A stretch of DNA of 64,000 nt from Cephalotrichum gorgonifer (Eukaryota > Ascomycota > Sordariomycetes > Microascales > Microascaceae). The notes below the pieces were generated by a model. The model ran no database searches and was not told where the DNA came from. It saw nothing but the letters and a program-made list of their open reading frames with translations. Position numbers and translations under genes: made by a program. Each line of letters starts with the position of its first letter. The stretch's first letter is position 1. Positions 35,195 to 45,856 of this stretch are shown here, in pieces. Where the stretch lies: NCBI GenBank assembly GCA_900312665.1, contig ONZQ02000010.1:868001-932000 (forward strand), read 5' to 3'.

Positions 35195-35755
35195 ATGATG
35201 CTCGCACAATCCTTCGCCCTCCTCCTCTCCACCATAGGGATCGGCCAGGCTCTGGCCACCCCATTGGCTGTCGCCGAATCTCCTGCTCAGGATTCGGATC
35301 TTGTCGTCATGTACGAGTGGATCGACGATGAAGGCGCGACATTCACAGTCTACGGAGTTGACGAATCAACGGAGACCAGTCCCTCGGAGGCCAATCCCCT
35401 TAAACGCCGATGCGGAAGCAACCAGGTGCAGTGTTATGGCAATAACGTCGCCTCGGGGTGGGCGTGCGAGTACCTGCTTAGCGGCCGCATGTTCTTCTAC
35501 GACCGCCCGATAAACGACCATCGCTCCATCTGCGTTCTCATGCCTAACCACATTGACAAGTGCTGTGTCAGTTGGGCCAACGACCTCAGGGGCGCCAAGG
35601 TGGCGCATCTGGTTAATGCTGGCATGAAGACGTTGAACCAGTGTGGAGGGGTGAATAGCAAGACAGTTTCAGGCAAGGCCCGTGATGTTAACTTGAACGG
35701 CGTGTGCACCACGCAGTGCCTTTCGAATCGAGCTGAGGGCTGTAACAACAACTAA
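35195..35755 (+). CDS. Small secreted cysteine-rich protein (effector candidate)
   Basis: Intronless, 186 residues. An N-terminal signal peptide (MMLAQSFALLLSTIGIGQALA, cleavage near 21-25) is followed by an acidic propeptide-like stretch (26-69) and a dibasic Kex2-type site KRR at 70-72 directly before the Cys-rich domain. The mature part has ten cysteines (73, 80, 91, 113, 123, 124, 150, 171, 175, 183), enough for five disulfides, with the motif DKCCVSWAN. The spacing resembles a fungal family of small secreted proteins labelled 'WD-like' in some domain collections, but I cannot confirm that. Function unknown; secretion through the ER with Kex2 maturation is inferred. It is followed 860 bp later, on the same strand, by an NLR gene. 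No basis here to call it a toxin. Confidence 0.75.
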   Translation: MMLAQSFALLLSTIGIGQALATPLAVAESPAQDSDLVVMYEWIDDEGATFTVYGVDESTETSPSEANPLKRRCGSNQVQCYGNNVASGWACEYLLSGRMFFYDRPINDHRSICVLMPNHIDKCCVSWANDLRGAKVAHLVNAGMKTLNQCGGVNSKTVSGKARDVNLNGVCTTQCLSNRAEGCNNN

Positions 35756-36617
35756 TGGGGATATGGTTGGTCTAGCTTAGCTCGGGAGGCTCGTTTGTAT
35801 TGGGCTTGAGCCATTAGAGCATGGCAGTGGGGTACAACATGCCATATGCCTACAGTTTCTAATCATCTTATTCGCTTACCGGCCGGGGCTATATCTGCGA
35901 GAATGTGACTTGCAGAATACATGTAGTAATGATCCAAGCAGATCCACCTAGGGCCAGGGCAACGCCAGTCGGAGATGGTTCCTACCTGAAGCCCGAAACG
36001 ATCTAGGGTCAGCACATGAAGTACAGTGCTGGAACTTGTGGAGCGGCAAGTTGATTGCCAACGCGGCAACCAATACTATGCAGGCCTTTTGGTCTAGCAG
36101 TTTACATGTAAACAATGTGGATCCAGATTAGACTTGGCTCACAGACTGTTATCGCGCCAGAAAGCGGCTATGCGGGTTGCTTACTCGTTGCTAAAATGAT
36201 TCACAAGAGACTAGACACCAAGATAGGCCCGCACGTGCTCGCCCCGCTAACCCGCTAAATAACTAGAAAGGATTCCCCCAGTTTGGGGAAGTACGAAGTA
36301 CTCTCGATCCGAGAAATTGCAACATTGGATGGCGGGCGGCTGGATGACAATTTAAGCATGAACGTTTTAATTGGTGCATGCCAGGCAGTAGCTGCATAAC
36401 AGCCAAATGATCCGGGTTTATAAGACGGAGACCCTATTCCCCAAGTTCTTTACCTTTTTTCTCCTTTCCTTTCCCCTTCTTTTCCCCATGCGATTGTGTG
36501 AAGACTCCAGAGCACATTCCCCTTGCCAAGCACCACCACGGTGTCGCAGAGGCCAAAATATATAGAAGTAGTACATAGATAAATTGACAAGACGCTGCGA
36601 CCACTACATGTTATAAA
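35756..36617. other. Intergenic region secreted protein - NLR
   Basis: 862 bp with the 3' end of the secreted-protein gene and the NLR promoter. A TTTATAAG box at about 36418 and a CT-rich tract at about 36450-36490 precede the NLR start. Nothing else seen. Confidence 0.5.
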
Positions 36618-39600
36618 ATGGCCGCAGTAGTCTCTCATCGCACTGAGCAGGTCGATACTGCGGGTTTAGACACGATCCATGTGTTCATGACCACAGTTGT
36701 CGCACTTCATCAAGCTGCGTGGGTATTGCACCAAGACGATGAAGACATCAGCTCTCGATCTCCATCGGAGCTTGTTGACTCTCCGTCAGGGACTCCCCTC
36801 GACCTCTTCTTGCCCGCCAATATGAAGGCAGCTGAGGCGATGCTGAGACAGAACCTCCCCAAGCCTGTCACGGTCGGCTCCCATGCATATGTCGTCGTGA
36901 CCAATGCATGTCGCAAGATTGGCGAGGATCTTCTCTTGAGGATCGTACGACTTGAAGGTGTGTCGTCTTCTGGCGGCGACGCTAGGGTCGGCCGGTCCGG
37001 ATTCCGAGACGCATGGCCCTACCAAGACGTTGAGGCTCTGGGCATGCGTCTGGGTGTGCTCTACCGCCTTTGTCAGGACGACGCCAATTTATCCCAGTAA
37101 GCGCCGCAATGCCTTTAGCAGAGATACGCATATCTGACAAGAAACAGCGTCACGGACAGCATCATCTCCGCCAATGGGTTCTCCTACAAAGAAGGTAGAG
37201 CTACTGCCTCTAAAACACCCGGCGCAAGTTCCGAAGATGGACGAAACAAGCTACCATTGCTGCCTTTAGACGAGCAGCCTCCACGGGACTCTGTCGAAGA
37301 GAAAGATCCGCTAGGTTCCGGCAGTAACCTGTTCAACGGGGTTCATCCTGCGGGCAAACAACCCGCTCGCGCGCCCCGACTGGTTCCTGCAGGCCTCTTG
37401 AACGACTTCATTCTGGAGGGCCTAGCATACAGCAACATGCACGATCGAGAAGAAGAAGTGGTTCAAGCCCACAGCCGGACTTTCGAGTGGGTGTTTGCCA
37501 AGCCCGAATCGCTGCACGAGCAGGGAAACACTTTCAACCACCAGCTCACAACCTGGCTGGGTACGAACGAGCTTGGTCCCATCTACTGGGTCACGGGAAA
37601 GCCGGGATCCGGGAAATCGACGTTCATGCGGTTCCTCTTCCATCACCAGTTAACCCAGCACCACTTGAAGAAATGGGCCCAGGGTCAGCAGGTCTGCACG
37701 GCAGGCTTCTTCTTCTGGACCAGCGGGTCGAGGGAGCAGCGCTCCCAAACCGGCTTACTACGGTCTCTCCTGCACCAGCTGCTCTCCGCCAACACGGAGT
37801 CCATCCCGAACGCCTTTCCCAAGCTGTGGGGTAAGCTGCGGACCATGTCGACCAAGGATAGGATCAGGCTCACGCTCGATTGGACCGCTGCCGACCTCTT
37901 GGACGCTTTCCAGCGCTTCGTCGATGCTGCTCTCCCGCGAATGAGGCTGTGTCTCTTTGTGGACGGTTTGGACGAATTTGACGGGGATCACAACGCATTG
38001 ATCGACTTCTTCAAGAATCTCAGCATCGGAACTCACAGGAACGCCGTTAGAATGTGTCTTTCGTCTCGCCCCTGGAACGTCTTCGAGACTGCGTTCCAGA
38101 ATAACGTCCCCAACTTGAGGCTGCAGGATCTTACATATAACGACATGTACCGCTACGCCAGAGACAGACTCAGAATGGATTTCCCAATCCGAGACCTGCT
38201 TAGGTACAACGCCGAAGCGGGGGAGATTCTGATCAACAACGCCATTGAGAGGGCTGATGGGGTATTTCTGTGGATGAGGCTTGCTGTCAACGAGATGCTC
38301 AAGATCTCGAACCCGGGCCTGAGCATGAAGGCCTTGACCGGCTTCTTGAACACGCTTCCCACTGATCTCGACCAGCTGTTCACCAAGTTGCTGTTTGAGG
38401 GGAAGAAGGAGTCTCATCTCACCGAGGCTGCTATTCTCTTCCGACTAATGACGGCACAAGAAACTGTTGCGGACTTTGTCAGAAATGACTCGGCAAACTC
38501 CCTCACTGTGTGGGAGATTGCCTTTGCCACGCGCCAAGAAGACGACGAGTTGGCGATGAGCGCGGTGGTGGAGGAGGCCACGGATGATGTGATCAATCAC
38601 CGGTGTGCTGAGACCGTTGATAAAATCAGGCTGAGATTTGCCGGACTACTAGCTCTCCACGGAAGACAGCGCCAGGGGAATATGCGAGCCACCAGATTCG
38701 TTGATCCGCAGTCCGGCGAAGAGGATTACCTGAACGACACCGGGAAGCGGGTCACGTACATACACCGCACGGTCCGTGACTGGCTCATGGAGGCAGACGG
38801 CGTCTACAACCGCCTGGTTGAGAAAGCGCCCGCTGGGTTCGATCCACACCTCAGACTGCTGCGGTCGTACGTGCTGCGGCTCAAGAACCCCCTGGAGGAG
38901 ATAGAGCACCACCGGAGACTGGACGAATGGTGGGAGGACATTGCGCTGGCAATGACTCATGCCAGATACATCACGGTCGATGCCACGGGTCTACAGCGAC
39001 AGTTCCTCAACGAGCTCGACAAGACCCTGTCTTGGCACTGGCTGGACAAACCCGAGGATCCCTACGACCACTGGGCCAGGAACGCCTTCGGCGCCTACGA
39101 GGCCCGAATGAAGTCTTCTCCGATCTGGCAGCCGTTCCTGTGCCTCGCCACGAAGTTCGGCCTCTACCAATATGTTCGCGAGGAAGTGAGCGCTCGAGCC
39201 AGAGTAGATAAAGAGGGCGGCGTCTCCGACGAACAGAGAGAGCTCGAGAGAGCCGATTCAACGCCCCTCCTCGCCTATGCGACCGAGTTCCTGTGCTCCC
39301 GCAAGCTCACCATCTATCCGCTGTCGAGCCCGCAGCTGGTCGGGTTCCTCTTGCAGAACCCGAGCCGCATCAACCCGGGCCCCAACGACGAATACACTGA
39401 GTTCGCCACGCGCCAGCCCAGGACGCCTTGGACGGCTCTCCTGCGCCACCTGCGCGATGCCCGTCGCAGAGGCTGGATTGAGTTCTACGACATCGGCCCG
39501 GAAGGCACGGCCCGCTGGTCGGAGATTGTGAGGCTGTTCATAGAGGACGGCGGGGCTGATGTCGATGCTGTGGTTGCGGCGGATATTTGGGACCCTGAGA

Positions 39601-39710
39601 TTACGGCACGGGGGGTTCTGGAGATGCTGGAGGAGACCTACGGCGCGGTCGAGATTAGGAGACTAAGGCAGTTGATGGGAAAGACAAAGGGTAAGGCACG
39701 CGCGAAGTGA
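36618..39710 (+). CDS. NACHT-domain NLR-like (STAND) protein
   Basis: Two exons, 36618-37096 and 37148-39710, joined in phase 2 across a 51-bp intron (GTAAGC...CAG), give 1013 residues. Residues 1-160 form a helical N-terminal domain of the kind found before fungal NACHTs. A linker follows, then the Gly-rich approach (AGLLNDFILEGLAYSNMHDREEEV). The P-loop GKPGSGKST is at 310-318, Walker B LFVDGLDEFDG at 429-439, and then the CLSSRPWNVFE sensor segment. Residues from about 560 resemble the conserved region after NACHT in many fungal STANDs (TYIHRTVRDWL). No ankyrin, TPR or WD40 repeats are visible; the C terminus is charged (KTKGKARAK). In fungi such proteins act in non-self recognition and regulated cell death. 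Ligand unknown. The start ATG has a good A at -3. Confidence 0.88.
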
Positions 39711-40198
39711 GACTGCTGACAGTGGGGATATTTCGAATGTATCGGAGGGAACGATGTGCCGTTTTGTTATTCTGATTTCAAGTTCGAATTTGCCTCGAGT
39801 TAAATGTTTTCAATTCAATTCCATATTGCCAAACATTCGTTTGGATATCTGCCAGTAAGACTTTCAATATATATATACAAATTGTGACCACACTTGTTCG
39901 TGGCCTTATGAAGTCAAAGTCATGACAGCTCGGTCATCGCTCCAACTATGACCACGCTCAGCCATACCCCGTATGCACTTCGTATTGTGGGATCATGGGA
40001 ATCCTCAGAGATTGAATGCGAGCTGAACACGTTGTAGTCATAGGTGGGAGTAGGGGGGTTTAGTATCAGTAAGCATGACCTAAGGTGATGCCTGCTTGTC
40101 TTTTTTAATTGCTTCTGACATATACTATTTTGTTTTCATTGCCTTTCTGTTCTCCCCTCGCAATCACTCAATTCACCCTATAATGGAGGACCCTCCAC
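39711..40198. other. Convergent intergenic region
   Basis: 488 bp between the converging NLR gene and the small minus-strand gene, AT-rich in part (39780-39890). No feature seen. Confidence 0.5.
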
Positions 40199-40616
40199 TT
40201 ACTCCCAGCCCAGCGAACCCTCGATAACAGTCGGGCCAAACTCAAGTTGAGTGTTCTCCTCCATGCCCTCGGACAGCTTGGCATAAACCTGCTTCCTGAC
40301 CTCAATGTGCAGATGCTCGAGAGCCATGTCGAGCTCCTCCTGAGGACGGCCGACGAAGTGAGTCTTGAAAGTTCCGTCCTCCTCGTTGATCTCGACCAGA
40401 ACCGCCTGGGACCCGTCCCTGTTCCCGTACTGCCCAATGAAGGCCAGGCCCGTGACGACCTCAAAAGTCTTCTTGGCACCGAAGAGGAACTTGGCGTTGT
40501 CTATCATGAAAAAGAAAAGACGTTTGTTAAATACTGCTAACACCCTCCTGGAAGATGTTACGCTGGTACGGAGTGGACTCACCGAGGATCTGCGTCTTGA
40601 GTGCTTGGGAGGCCAT
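40199..40616 (-). CDS. Small conserved-looking protein of unknown function (111 aa)
   Basis: Two exons on the minus strand, 40616-40583 and 40500-40199, joined in phase 1 over an 82-bp intron with GTGAGT donor and ATAG acceptor. They give 111 residues beginning MASQALKTQIL/DNAKFLFGAKK. The first ATG lies in a CATCATGG context. The sequence is compact and soluble-looking: a predicted helix, then beta-rich TFEVVTGLAFIGQYGNRDGSQAVLVEI, a helix EELDMALEHLHIEVRKQVYAKL and an acidic end. It has no signal peptide, membrane segment or known catalytic motif. I do not recognise the family. The splice sites and the clean frame support a real gene. It lies in the accessory part of the window, converging with the NLR gene. 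Confidence 0.65.
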
Positions 40617-43206
40617 GATGATGGGCGGTTGCTTGTTGGCTTGGGAATTGAAATGGATGAACTTTGTATTCGTGTCTTGTCTGTTGCACTGTCTGATATT
40701 GTTGATCTAGGCAAGAAAGATGGGAAAACTTGATGTATTTATATTCCAATATGTGTGTCGAAACAAGTCTCCCAAGGCCCCCATCGCAAGCTCGTCGAGA
40801 CTTGCCTGCAGCGAGCTCAAGACAAGAATCCGCATTCAGATGTTCACGCAGGTCAGCACGACAGACAATATCGACGAGACTTTCGAAGATGACATGGGAA
40901 GGGGGGGATTCTCCTCCGCAAGACTCGTAAGACTATCAGCTCCTAATGAGGCGGTGGGTAATCATAAGTCAAGGAACATGAGAGATGGCGGATCCGGCGA
41001 AATCATTCGGCCGGATAGTCGGACGGGAACCCCTGCTCGTGCAGTCTTATTATTTAAACCCTACTCCACTTAACACACTTGGGGTATGGAAAGCGAAGTA
41101 GATAAACAGGGGTCCACGAATTCAAGAATCTGAAGGGATTGGAAACCGCGTGGAGTCGTCATCCATGCATGAGAAGCCAACCGAGCACCAGGGTAGGCTG
41201 CAGTTTCCCTGGTTCTTGGACCAACCGGAACCTTCCGGCCGTCCGACTGTCATCCCGTAAGCACCTTCCTTGTAAGATATCGTTCTTGTTTGGCTCAGAC
41301 TAAACAAAGTTCCTGCATCACTAGCGGCCCCAATGTGGTGGCCCATGCAGAACGACCCCTGCATCGGGGGCCGTTTTCCCCACGCCGGTGTGCGAACGAC
41401 CTGGAGTTTCTTACCCACCCACCCACCTGCCTCAAAATGGAAAAAAAAATCGCACGCCATTCTATATGCTTCGTAGCTCTTCCGGGTGTCTATCTCCTTT
41501 CTCTCGCCTTGAAGCAGCCATGTCCTCTTCCGCCGCCAGTGTAGAGAACCCGGGTTGCACCATCAAGGGAAGATTTGAGCCATTGCTCCTAGAAGGCATC
41601 CTCCGCTAGAGTTGTGATAGGCATTTCTTTATTTTACCTCATGGCCAAGGCAGAAAACCGGGGGTTGGGGGGGCTGAGGCCTCGACACTGAGGGCAGTAA
41701 ACGCCAAGACTCAAGTGTAGGACAAGTGGAACGAAGGATGTTCCAGTCATGAGCGACAATGTCAAGCCGGCAGTTGTTGGGCTCTGACCAGATGAGCAAT
41801 TTGCAATATTTAGCTCGTTATAGGAGAAAGAACCCGAGGTGGTTGTGAGCGCTACATAAGCCCTCCTGTCCATGGTCAGCCGGTCATGGGAAGAGTTGCT
41901 GAGCATATAGAGGATACCATCTTGGCCATTGATTCCCGTCTCTTTTCTCTCTATGTTCAAGATGGCGGCGAAATACATTCGTCTGCAGGTCTGCAGGTTT
42001 AGATTTACAGGAGTGATCGAGCCTACATGGGGTGTTTAGAATATCTATTAGACTGGGATTAGCTGAAGCTGTGGATCAAGTGGAAGCTCTTACCCTAGAC
42101 AGTGTGGCGGGAGCCTGCCTCATGCTGAGGTTGATTTCTGTTCCAAGGTCGTTGTCTCCGTAAAACTGGTGAAACTCGCTCAGTCAGTTGAAGCACGGCC
42201 ATCCTATCTCCTAGACGACCTATCCTCGCTCTCTTCTAGGCCAGTAACTACCGGGCCCAGTAGTGCCCTCCCCTTCACCCCTCTTTCTTTAAAGCCCCAG
42301 GTTGGTAGTTCCCAAAAGGCTTATCTACTTACGTATAAAGTCTTGTTTGCCACAGGCTGTCATTTGTTCTATCTATTTAGTTTCTACTAAAGGAGGTCGA
42401 GTATTGTGTTCAAGTGCGTGTTTCCTTGGGTACAACTGGAGAGTGCAGAAAGAAAGTGCTAAAAAAACATGGTAATGACTGTGGCGTATGAGTATGCCCG
42501 ATTATGTCCGTTTCTTTCCAGCCTTCACGAAGTAGACAGGGCTACGTGTCCATCAGATACTGGTACAGATGTACGTCGAGCGAATCACAGCCAACTCCCT
42601 TGTATAGGCTTTTTCTATCAAGCCAGCTGTGACTGAGGTTTGCTAATAATATCGCCGAGCGCGGTCGCCTCTCGTTAATCGGACCGTTTAGGATTAACAT
42701 AAATTCCATACAGCGCTCGACTTGTCGCCTAGAAAATCACCGGCTTGCATGATAGACCAGATTCACCTAGTATTACTCGCCAGCCAAATCCGTAAGCACA
42801 TACATTATTTAAACTCAAGAATATATCCTACAGGCCTACAACTTTGCTGGCAGCAAACTACTCCTCTCAATCAGGTTATCGGCGAAACTCGTTTACCATT
42901 AGGCCGACATTTATCCCAAACAATCGTGATGGCAGCTATCCCAGTTTCGCTTGCTGATAGCTCGATATGCCTACCTCTCCAAGATAGAGGGATCCACATC
43001 CACATGACCATTCCGTTTACCTTTATTGAACACCTCGACCCGAGTATCGACCGGTTCTGGAATGGCGGACAGTCCGGACAGGACCCCAGCGTGCGAGGGA
43101 GGACCGTCCAGCTTGCTAGTCCTCATCTCATGCACATCTCTTGACAACTAAGTCGCCTGCTCTTCGGAAGCGAAAAACGCATTCAATATTCCGTTGGGAG
43201 CTGTAA

Positions 43207-43572
43207 TGCGGAAGATTGGGAACATCTTCGCCGCACGAATTTTCAGTTGACATTTTCGTCGGCGCCGAGGATGTCGATAATGCTAGGATTTTGGTTTTCA
43301 AGGCTGACGAGAGTTTGGTCCAAGGCAAGCTCCACTTCTCCGGAGAGGAATTAGGCGAAGAAGAAAGGACGGTCTGGACGGCGGGATGGATGAACCGGGC
43401 GAAGACATGCAAAGGCTGTGACCTGTACTCGACTCCCCTTGAGCTCGAGATGTTGAACAAGAACAAATTTCTAAATGAACAGCTGGAGCGGAGGGAAAAG
43501 ATACCTAGCAGCAGTCTCGGTAAGAAGGGATCGCCGGGAAGCGTATTGCCGGAAGACGCTCGCGCGGCATGA
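43207..43572 (+). pseudogene. Orphan open frame, possible 3' exon or gene fragment
   Basis: The frame is open from 43207 to the stop at 43572 with no ATG for its first half. TTTTCAG at 43245-43251 would be a good 3' splice site, after which it reads VDIFVGAEDVDNARILVFKADE...GKLHFSGEELGEEERTVW and a Lys/Glu-rich helix. Composition is hydrophilic and protein-like on this strand, less so on the opposite strand, where another long frame overlaps. I could not find a convincing upstream exon. It may be a decayed gene, a terminal exon or chance. Confidence 0.25.
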
Positions 43573-43831
43573 GGATACTCAGCCACGTCTAACTGAGCGG
43601 CACTGAGAACCTCGGTGTATGTAGTTGACCTATCCCTACCTATTCCCTAAATAGTCCTACGAATGTTACATCCAAGTCATAGTCATCCAAGGGCAGTACG
43701 CCGAGTGCTCGAGATGTTCTCGTTAAACTGTTCACTTTGGGTTAAAAAGTGAACACGAGACTTGAAGGCAACCAACTATTATTAAATTATGAGTGCCATT
43801 AACCATGCCAACCCCAGTTGTTCAGAATAGC

Positions 43832-43861
43832 CTTGGCTTGGCTTGGCTTGGCTTGGCTTGG
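43832..43861. repeat. CTTGG microsatellite, six copies
   Basis: Six perfect tandem copies of CTTGG, about 270 bp upstream of the aspartic-protease-like start codon. Confidence 0.9.
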
Positions 43862-43963
43862 CTGGCCTGAGCGTGGCACTTACATATGTAACCCTCCAGC
43901 CATATTGGACTCACCAAGCCGGCTTGGCGGCCCGCCATCGTCGTAAATTAGGCAGGTGAATCC

Positions 43964-44023
43964 TACGAGGTTCTGATGGGGGTTTCTTTCTCTTACGAGC
44001 CTCTGATGGGGATTTCTTTCTCC
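43964..44023. repeat. 30-bp tandem duplication
   Basis: Two adjacent 30-bp units (43964-43993, 43994-44023) differing at about four positions, each reading TACGAG...TCTGATGGGG.TTTCTTTCTC. They lie 110-170 bp upstream of the aspartic-protease-like start, likely within its promoter or leader. Confidence 0.8.
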
Positions 44024-44132
44024 TCCTCGTGTTCCTCCTGCTTCATTGAATTTGTGCATGTTACGCTCGAGGAGCATGGTCTCGCCCGCTTCTACTCCGA
44101 TCCAGCATACGACCCCAACGCGAACAATCGCG

Positions 44133-45638
44133 ATGACGACCGCTCGTTTCTTTACATCGCTGCTCACGGCCGCCGGTGCTGCCGCTTACATTCACGCACC
44201 TCTCTCGCCACCAAAACTGCAGGCCTTCGAGACCCTAGCACGGGAGTTAACAGCCCAGCGGTACCCGAACCAGGAATTCGTCGGGAACATCCCCTGGTAT
44301 CCGTACGCCATCGATGTCGGCGTTGGCACTCCTGCCCAGACTCAGTCGCTGGTTCTCAGCCTCGCACACAGTGACACGTACGTCCTATATCACGACGTTT
44401 GCGACCCCAACAGTAATCCGGACTCGACACGCTATCTCCGCAACTGTAGCAGTGGTTCTTACGACGAAGAGACGTCAACTACCTTTAGTCAGGACTACTA
44501 TCACGAGTATTCGGACGACTTCGCCGGGATTGGTACCTACGGTGTCATGGTGGGGGAATCGCTTAGCATCGGAGACACAGAGTTCAGCAATGTGAGCTTG
44601 GCAGTAGCCATGAAGACGAGTCTTGACACTGGATTCCTTGGCCTGAGTATTCCACGGAAGTACGTGGACGGAAAGGCCGTGGATCGAGGAACTTCGATCC
44701 TCGATCAGATGGTCAGCCAGGAAGTCGTCGAGTCACCCGCCTTCAGCATCTATGCTGAGGAGGGCAGGAACAGCACAACCGGCGGTATCCTCTTCGGTGC
44801 CGTGGACAAAAGCAAATACGACGGCGAGCTCCGCCGCATCCAGGCCTCGGTAGCCCGGGATAAGTTCGAAAATTTTGAGGCCAACTACTTGGTGAATGTG
44901 TCGGCCGCATGGAAAAGGGAGTCAAGAAACGATGAGCTTTCCCAATACGTAAGCCCAGACATGGGTGAGACCGCGTTTTACGGCAGGGGCGGGACGTTTT
45001 ACGCGGCCATCGATCTCACGTTCCTTATCACAAACGTGCCCGCCTACGTTGCCTACCCCATATACATGATGGGCGGCGGCTTTTCCCAGTGGCACAACAT
45101 CGACATGTGGACCGTGGATTGCGATGGGACGGGTGACCTCAACGGTACCTTCAGCCTCGAGCTCGGGGGTGAAGGCGGCTACCGACTCACCGCCAACCTA
45201 CGAGACTTGATCGTCCCCCCCGAGCAGTGGCACCTCCTTAGACCGGCCAAGGATGGCTCCGGCGAGCGCATCAAGCACTGTCTTTTCGGCATACAGTCCT
45301 CGAAGAGCGAATACTTCCACTACGACGGTAGTGGCTGGACAAGCTCTTGGGTCATCGGCAGCATGCTTCTCAGGAACACTTATACCGTGTTCGACTCCAA
45401 GAACATGGAGGTCAGCCTCGCGCCGCTGAGGAAAAACCCCAGCGAGAAGGGAAATATTGTTCCGTTTGGAAGCTCTGGCGCCCATGCCCCCGATTCTGAG
45501 CTTATAGGCTACCAGGAATGCTTCCCCGATGGCTGTGAGGCCGAGGAGGAGGATGAAGATGCTGGGGCGCATATCGTTATGCAGAAGGGTCTTCTCGTCG
45601 GTTTGGTCTTAGGCGCACTGTGGTTTGTTTCTCTTTAA
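44133..45638 (+). CDS. GPI-anchored pepsin-like protein lacking catalytic motifs
   Basis: Intronless. From the ATG at 44133 it encodes 501 residues; earlier in-frame ATGs at 44058 and 44076 would put polar sequence before the signal peptide, so I reject them. The signal peptide is about 1-19 (MTTARFFTSLLTAAGAAAY), and the C terminus is a hydrophobic GPI-type signal (GLLVGLVLGALWFVSL) after an acidic region. The fold is clearly the A1 aspartic protease: YAIDVGVGTPAQTQ, DTYVLY, DTGFLGLSIP, TGGILFGAVDKSKYDGEL, and WVIGSMLLRNTYTVFD near the end. The first catalytic motif (DTGS) is replaced by SLAH at 76-79, so the Asp is Ser76. The second keeps D294 but reads DLT instead of D[TS]G. It is probably an inactive, wall- or membrane-linked homologue of yapsin-like proteases. 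The frame is intact, so it may be functional as a non-enzyme. Confidence 0.85.
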   Translation: MTTARFFTSLLTAAGAAAYIHAPLSPPKLQAFETLARELTAQRYPNQEFVGNIPWYPYAIDVGVGTPAQTQSLVLSLAHSDTYVLYHDVCDPNSNPDSTRYLRNCSSGSYDEETSTTFSQDYYHEYSDDFAGIGTYGVMVGESLSIGDTEFSNVSLAVAMKTSLDTGFLGLSIPRKYVDGKAVDRGTSILDQMVSQEVVESPAFSIYAEEGRNSTTGGILFGAVDKSKYDGELRRIQASVARDKFENFEANYLVNVSAAWKRESRNDELSQYVSPDMGETAFYGRGGTFYAAIDLTFLITNVPAYVAYPIYMMGGGFSQWHNIDMWTVDCDGTGDLNGTFSLELGGEGGYRLTANLRDLIVPPEQWHLLRPAKDGSGERIKHCLFGIQSSKSEYFHYDGSGWTSSWVIGSMLLRNTYTVFDSKNMEVSLAPLRKNPSEKGNIVPFGSSGAHAPDSELIGYQECFPDGCEAEEEDEDAGAHIVMQKGLLVGLVLGALWFVSL

Positions 45639-45856
45639 CCATCAAGTATGATACCCATAGCACACTAATCCAGTCACAACTCTTGGTCTCTTTCAACCGC
45701 CATGGCCGAATGTAATATGGCGAACCCATCAGTGAGCGCTGTTGAATACCTACGCAGCCTGTTGCACGGTGACCCCACTGTCAGATTTCAATCTTGATGG
45801 TTTCTTCGTGTATTTATCTACCCTACCCAACTATGCCCTTTGAGTTCCAGACACCC

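Larger units (their letters stand above)
40617..44132. other. 3.5-kb intergenic region with one orphan open frame
   Basis: Starts with the promoter of the 111-aa gene and ends with that of the aspartic-protease-like gene. Inside are an orphan frame (43207-43572), a CTTGG microsatellite and a 30-bp tandem repeat. Other open frames (41634-41978 minus, 42722-43144 plus) show no recognisable product. Confidence 0.5.
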
